A stretch of DNA of 8,038 nucleotides from an uncultured Acidimicrobiia bacterium (GTDB taxonomy: Bacteria > Actinomycetota > Acidimicrobiia > UBA5794): assembly GCA_905480055.1 (NCBI GenBank), contig CAJQOW010000133.1, positions 1 to 8,038 on the forward strand, read 5' to 3'. This document shows positions 5,349-8,038 of this stretch, piece by piece. Within the stretch, counting starts at the first letter, position 1; every line of letters starts with the position of its first letter. A program made the translations under genes and the position numbers. The notes under the pieces are model-generated. The model did not search any database and had not been told where the DNA came from. It was given only the letters and a program-made list of their open reading frames with translations.

Positions 5349-6503
5349 TCACGGCGCCCAGAGGCGACCCATGGGGTGGTAGTCGAGGAACTGGTCGGTG
5401 AAGATGGTGGAGGCGGGGATGGCTTGCAGGTGATGACTTGATAGGGGTCCGTTGATGCCGTACCCGTAGACGGAATGGAACGTGGTGCCGCTGCTGATAT
5501 CGGTGATCTGCCCCGATTCGGGCCCTTGGATGAATTCCATCGCTTCACCGTCTGGTCCTTCTCTCAGGTACACCCGCCAGGTGAGGTGATCCTGGTCGTC
5601 GAGGACGACTGCGATCGGTTCCTCGTCGCTGCCGATGGTGTCGTTGACGACGCTCGATGTTCCCAGGGTGATCAGTGGGTACGCGACAGTTCCGCCGAAA
5701 GCTTCCACGACGATGGCTGACTCTTCGAGCGATTCCTCTTGGACCCCGACTGGGTCCGCATACGCAAGGGTGTCGGGATAGAGAGACTTCCACTGGGACC
5801 AGGTAGTCATGGTGAAGGGGAGGAGCTCAAGTTCGTACCCGGCGAGCTCACCCATGAACGCTGATCCGTAGGGCTGCGCCCAGACTGATCCCGTCTTGTG
5901 GTCGAAAATGGTTTGTGCGTCCTGCCAGACAGAGCCTTGGTGCCCGAACGCGACGACCTCTCCGTTGATCTCGCGGCGATGGACCATCGCCGTTCCGCAA
6001 AGCGGTCAGTAGCTGACGAGGAGCGGTGTCGGTCCCATGCGGTCATTCACCACATGGGCGATCAGTTGGTCCGGTATGTAGGCGCGTGCTTCCCCGTCTA
6101 GCTCGATCCCGATGACGAGCGAGTCATCATCGAATGGCGAGTCGTCAGCTCGATGGAAACACGGCGCGAAGTCCGACTCGGGCCCATCGCGGGTGCTCCA
6201 CGCGAAGTACGAACTGCCTGCGGGCAAGTTCACGTCGAGATCCGTGGCAGGATCAGGAAGGGCGCTCACATCGGCGACGTACACCTCATCAGGAAGCCTC
6301 TGAGTGCAGACGAGGGTCACGGTGTCGTCAGGGCTGGTCGTTGTGGCGACAGAGGTGTCAGTTGTCGATGCAGTAGTCGTCGTTGTGCCCGACACGACTG
6401 CGGCGGTGGTCTCAGAGCTCAGTGCATCGCCATCCGACGAGTCGCTACACGCAGCGGCAAGGACGACGACGAATAGGGCTATCACAGGAATGAGACGGGG
6501 CAC
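5349..6503 (-). CDS. DUF3179 lipoprotein, candidate selenoprotein (in-frame TGA read as Sec at residue 166)
   Basis: The gene encodes 384 residues if the single in-frame TGA (6006-6008) is decoded. The GTG start at 6503 has GGGAGGG about seven bases upstream. Residues 1-19 are a lipoprotein signal ending LAAAC (C19), then a Thr/Ser-rich linker to about 60, so the mature domain is probably anchored outside the membrane. The rest matches DUF3179: LVIGIELDGEARAYIPDQLIAHVVNDRMGPTPLLVSY (129-165), then [TGA]-P-L-C-G-T-A, then VVAFGHQGSVW, DHKTGSVWAQPYGSAFMGELAGYELELLPFTMTTWSQW. Family members carry CPLC at this point, so TGA replaces the first Cys of a CxxC, giving U166-P-L-C169. Frame and family similarity continue unbroken for about 213 codons after the TGA. 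A SECIS-like hairpin follows at the right distance. The biochemical function of DUF3179 is not known to me; UxxC suggests thiol/selenol redox or metal binding. The alternative is a nonsense mutation (TGC or TGT to TGA). Confidence 0.8.
5974..5992 (-). promoter_or_regulatory. Putative bacterial SECIS element
   Basis: A perfect inverted repeat, CGGCGATGG-A-CCATCGCCG on the + strand, gives on the mRNA a 7-8 bp stem closed by a GGUCC (or GUC) loop. The loop begins 20 nucleotides after the UGA. Bacterial SECIS elements are hairpins just 3' of the UGA with G in the first loop positions, and the E. coli fdhF element has a GGUC apex at a very similar distance. A smaller stem, CCGC-TTT-GCGG, lies between the UGA and this hairpin. 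The assignment is inferred from sequence and is not proven. Confidence 0.65.
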
Positions 6504-6655
6504 GGTATCCCTCCCTACCGGTGGGTTCGGTCATCGCCGGTCCGTTCGACCCTACCCAACGCCCCCACGGTTCGGCGAGGACAACCGGCGAGTAGCAAGC
6601 CTGATCTGTCGGTGGTGCGCCACGCTGATCGAATCCCTCAACGGAGGCCAGGCCC

Positions 6656-6679
6656 GAACACATCGGCACATGGGGGCGA
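6656..6679 (+). repeat. Dispersed intergenic repeat R9, shortened (core 6664-6672)
   Basis: CGGCACATG lacks two bases of the consensus core. The left arm is ACACAT and the right flank GGGGCG. It lies 161 bp upstream of the DUF3179 start and is the last recognisable copy; none is seen between 6673 and 8038. Confidence 0.6.
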
Positions 6680-6716
6680 GGAGTTCGCCGATGGGGATCA
6701 ATGCGCGAGACCGGTT

Positions 6717-6833
6717 TCAGTGACGGTCCAACCACTTGAGAACGCTCTCTGCCACAGCCACAACGATGGCGAAGAGGATCATGGCGACGATGCCTTCTGC
6801 TGTGAAGAGCATTGGTAGCCAGTTACCGATCAC
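6717..6833 (-). CDS. Small single-TM membrane protein (38 aa)
   Basis: Translation from GTG 6833 gives MIGNWLPMLFTAEGIVAMILFAIVVAVAESVLKWLDRH. One hydrophobic helix covers about residues 13-29, with a charged amphipathic end (AESVLKWLDRH). AGGA lies seven bases upstream of the GTG; an internal ATG would give a 31-residue form. No other gene explains this stretch, and plus-strand ORFs here are compositionally poor. No family was recognised. Small single-helix proteins often act as subunits or regulators of membrane complexes, but no partner is visible. It is divergent from the MBL-fold gene. Confidence 0.5.
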   Translation of the reverse strand: MIGNWLPMLFTAEGIVAMILFAIVVAVAESVLKWLDRH

Positions 6834-6970
6834 AGATGGATCCTATTCCGTTCGACCTCGCGAACGAGACAGACGAATGAGCGACCTGCCGTATTGGGAG
6901 TATGAGCGGGTCAGGGCGGTCTAGGCCGGGTCGCTGGTATACGTTGGACACGATCGACCCGGGAGGTCTT

Positions 6971-8038
6971 GTGAAGTCTCGTTTTGTTCCGGCGTATCTG
7001 GGTGGGACGGAAGCTATCACCACCGATCCCGTCGTTGGCTCAGCCTCTGGCAGTCGGGGTGGCCAGTTCCAACCTGGAACCGAAGAGCTTTCTGAGGGTG
7101 AGATTCGGGTGTCGATCCTGGGTTCGGGGCTGCCGTGGGTGACCAAGTCTCAGGCGGCCGGTTCAGTTCTGATCGAGGTGGGAAACCCGGAACGGGATGT
7201 GCTCGTGTTCGACCTGGGCGCTGGATCGCTGGCCAACTTCAGCGGCCTGAAGGTTCCCGTCACCAGCCTGAAGAATGTGTTCTTCAGCCACCTCCATGCG
7301 GACCACATTGCGGACTATCTCACCTTGATGGGTAGCTACGCCAAAGCAGGCCGGATCGATCCCGTCGAGGTGTGGGGCGGCTCATCTGACGACCCAGCAC
7401 GAGGTACGGCAACCTTCGTGGATCTGATTCAACGAGCGCTGGCGTGGGACCATGCGTCGATGGCTGGATACGTACCCACGACAGGTACACACGCCACTGC
7501 GCATGAGGTTTCGTACGACAGCACTGAGGTGGTCTACGAACGCAATGGAGTGACGATCACCTCGTTCCCGGTCATCCATGCCCTCAACGGAGCAGTCGGC
7601 TACCGGATCGACTACGGCGGCCAATCTGTCGTGTTCTCGGGCGATACCAAGCCGACCATGACGCTCGTTGAGGCGGCTCAGGACTGTGATCTGCTGATCC
7701 ACGAGACCTTCCTTCCGGCCGAAACATTCGCCGAAATGATGAGCTTCCCGATTGATCAAGCACGCATGGTCGTCAACGAGGCGCACACGCCCGCAAACGC
7801 TGCGGGAATCGTGTTCGACATGGTCGAGCCCAAGATGGCGGCCATGTGGCACACCCATGTCGTGGATGGCTACATCGACGATGTCTTCGATTCCCTTCGG
7901 ACGACATACTCGGGTCCGGCAACACTTTGCCAGGACCTCACGGTCTTCAATGTCACATCAGACGCCGTCACTGCCCGTCAAGCGGAAGTTGATCCAGCGC
8001 AGCAAGCCGTTGTGGGCGCATCCATCAATGCCAGGGAG
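6971..8038 (+). CDS. MBL-fold metallo-hydrolase, GntH-like (3' end outside window)
   Basis: The frame is open from GTG 6971 to the window end (356 codons, no stop). GGGAGG lies four bases before the start. SILGSGLPWVTKSQAAGSVLIEV (48-70) and FDLGAGS lead to the metal-binding motif HLHADH (107-112). Further likely ligands or conserved positions are H203 in FPVIHALNG, D225 in FSGDTKP, H244 in LLIHETF, H272 in EAHTPANAAG and H294/H296 in MWHTHV. The order resembles RNase Z/arylsulfatase-like MBL proteins and the group annotated as guanitoxin-biosynthesis hydrolase GntH. No other guanitoxin genes are in view, so that function should not be assumed. Family members bind two zinc or similar ions and hydrolyse ester or phosphoester bonds. 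No lipobox or clear signal peptide is seen at the chosen start. It lies past the last repeat, so it may be outside the array. Confidence 0.85.
   Translation, partial: MKSRFVPAYLGGTEAITTDPVVGSASGSRGGQFQPGTEELSEGEIRVSILGSGLPWVTKSQAAGSVLIEVGNPERDVLVFDLGAGSLANFSGLKVPVTSLKNVFFSHLHADHIADYLTLMGSYAKAGRIDPVEVWGGSSDDPARGTATFVDLIQRALAWDHASMAGYVPTTGTHATAHEVSYDSTEVVYERNGVTITSFPVIHALNGAVGYRIDYGGQSVVFSGDTKPTMTLVEAAQDCDLLIHETFLPAETFAEMMSFPIDQARMVVNEAHTPANAAGIVFDMVEPKMAAMWHTHVVDGYIDDVFDSLRTTYSGPATLCQDLTVFNVTSDAVTARQAEVDPAQQAVVGASINARE

Larger units (their letters stand above)
1..6672 (+). mobile_element. Putative gene-cassette array delimited by nine same-orientation repeats
   Basis: Nine copies of the CGGCACATATG repeat divide this region into eight complete units (about 1155, 505, 360, 640, 265, 1290, 555 and 1390 bp) plus a partial first unit. 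Each unit carries one gene, or in one case two convergent genes, of unrelated function on either strand, while the repeats keep one orientation. That is the hallmark of arrays built by directional site-specific integration, as in integrons. Against this, no integrase is in the window and the canonical attC R-box sequences were not found. The system is therefore inferred from layout only. Confidence 0.45.

Noticed and set aside
5349..5987. Separate 212-aa gene starting at the ATG at 5987, with the upstream 165-aa ORF as its own gene
   Set aside because: Both halves are in the same frame and together form one DUF3179 domain; the ATG lies inside the SECIS-like hairpin and has no ribosome site.
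495..6679. Canonical integron attC sites
   Set aside because: The GTTRRRY and RYYYAAC boxes are not found consistently around the repeats, so the standard label is not justified even though the layout is cassette-like.
495..6679. CRISPR array
   Set aside because: Spacing is irregular, hundreds of bases to over 1 kb with genes between copies, and no cas genes are present.
495..6679. Repeats as transcription terminators or promoter operators
   Set aside because: They keep one strand whatever the flanking gene orientation, occur in tail-to-tail and head-to-head gaps alike, and are absent from the convergent 1282-1287 gap.
495..6679. Engineered restriction sites (CATATG) from cloning
   Set aside because: The similarity extends well beyond CATATG, the copies differ from each other, and the context is natural high-GC genomic sequence.

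Overview
The window is high-GC DNA with frequent GTG/TTG starts and purine-rich Shine-Dalgarno sites. Its protein families (two-TM protein with paired Cys, DoxX-like protein, PNPOx-like flavin protein, DUF3179 lipoprotein) are common in Actinomycetota. I suggest an actinobacterium, possibly of the Acidimicrobiia type, but this is inference from composition and families.

Layout: (1-474) 3' part of a serine beta-lactamase-like hydrolase; (637-1281, +) six-TM protein, convergent with (1288-1605, -) a two-TM protein; (1710-2162, +) sigma-70-like protein with a reading-frame switch; (2254-2448, +) 64-aa hypothetical; (2568-3068, -) PNPOx-like protein; (3229-3411, +) small hypothetical; (3505-4689, +) MFS transporter; (4760-5182, -) DoxX-like membrane protein; (5349-6503, -) DUF3179 lipoprotein interrupted by one in-frame TGA; (6717-6833, -) 38-aa membrane peptide; (6971-8038, +, open at the window end) MBL-fold hydrolase resembling GntH.

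Two features stand out. First, a short imperfectly palindromic repeat with core CGGCACATATG occurs nine times, always on the + strand and in essentially every gap from 503 to 6672, whichever way the neighbouring genes point. It separates eight complete units of about 260 to 1390 bp, each holding one gene (in one case two convergent genes) of unrelated function. This is the layout of an integron-like gene-cassette array, but the repeat lacks the canonical attC boxes and no integrase is in the window. Second, the TGA in the DUF3179 gene falls exactly where the first Cys of the family's CPLCGTA motif is expected. It is followed by a perfect inverted repeat with a GGUC apex at the distance expected of a bacterial SECIS element, so the gene probably encodes a selenoprotein with a U-P-L-C motif.

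The genes do not form an obvious pathway or operon. Most have their own translation signals, strands are mixed, and the functions look like independent accessory traits (transport, membrane, redox, hydrolase), which fits a cassette array better than a co-regulated locus.
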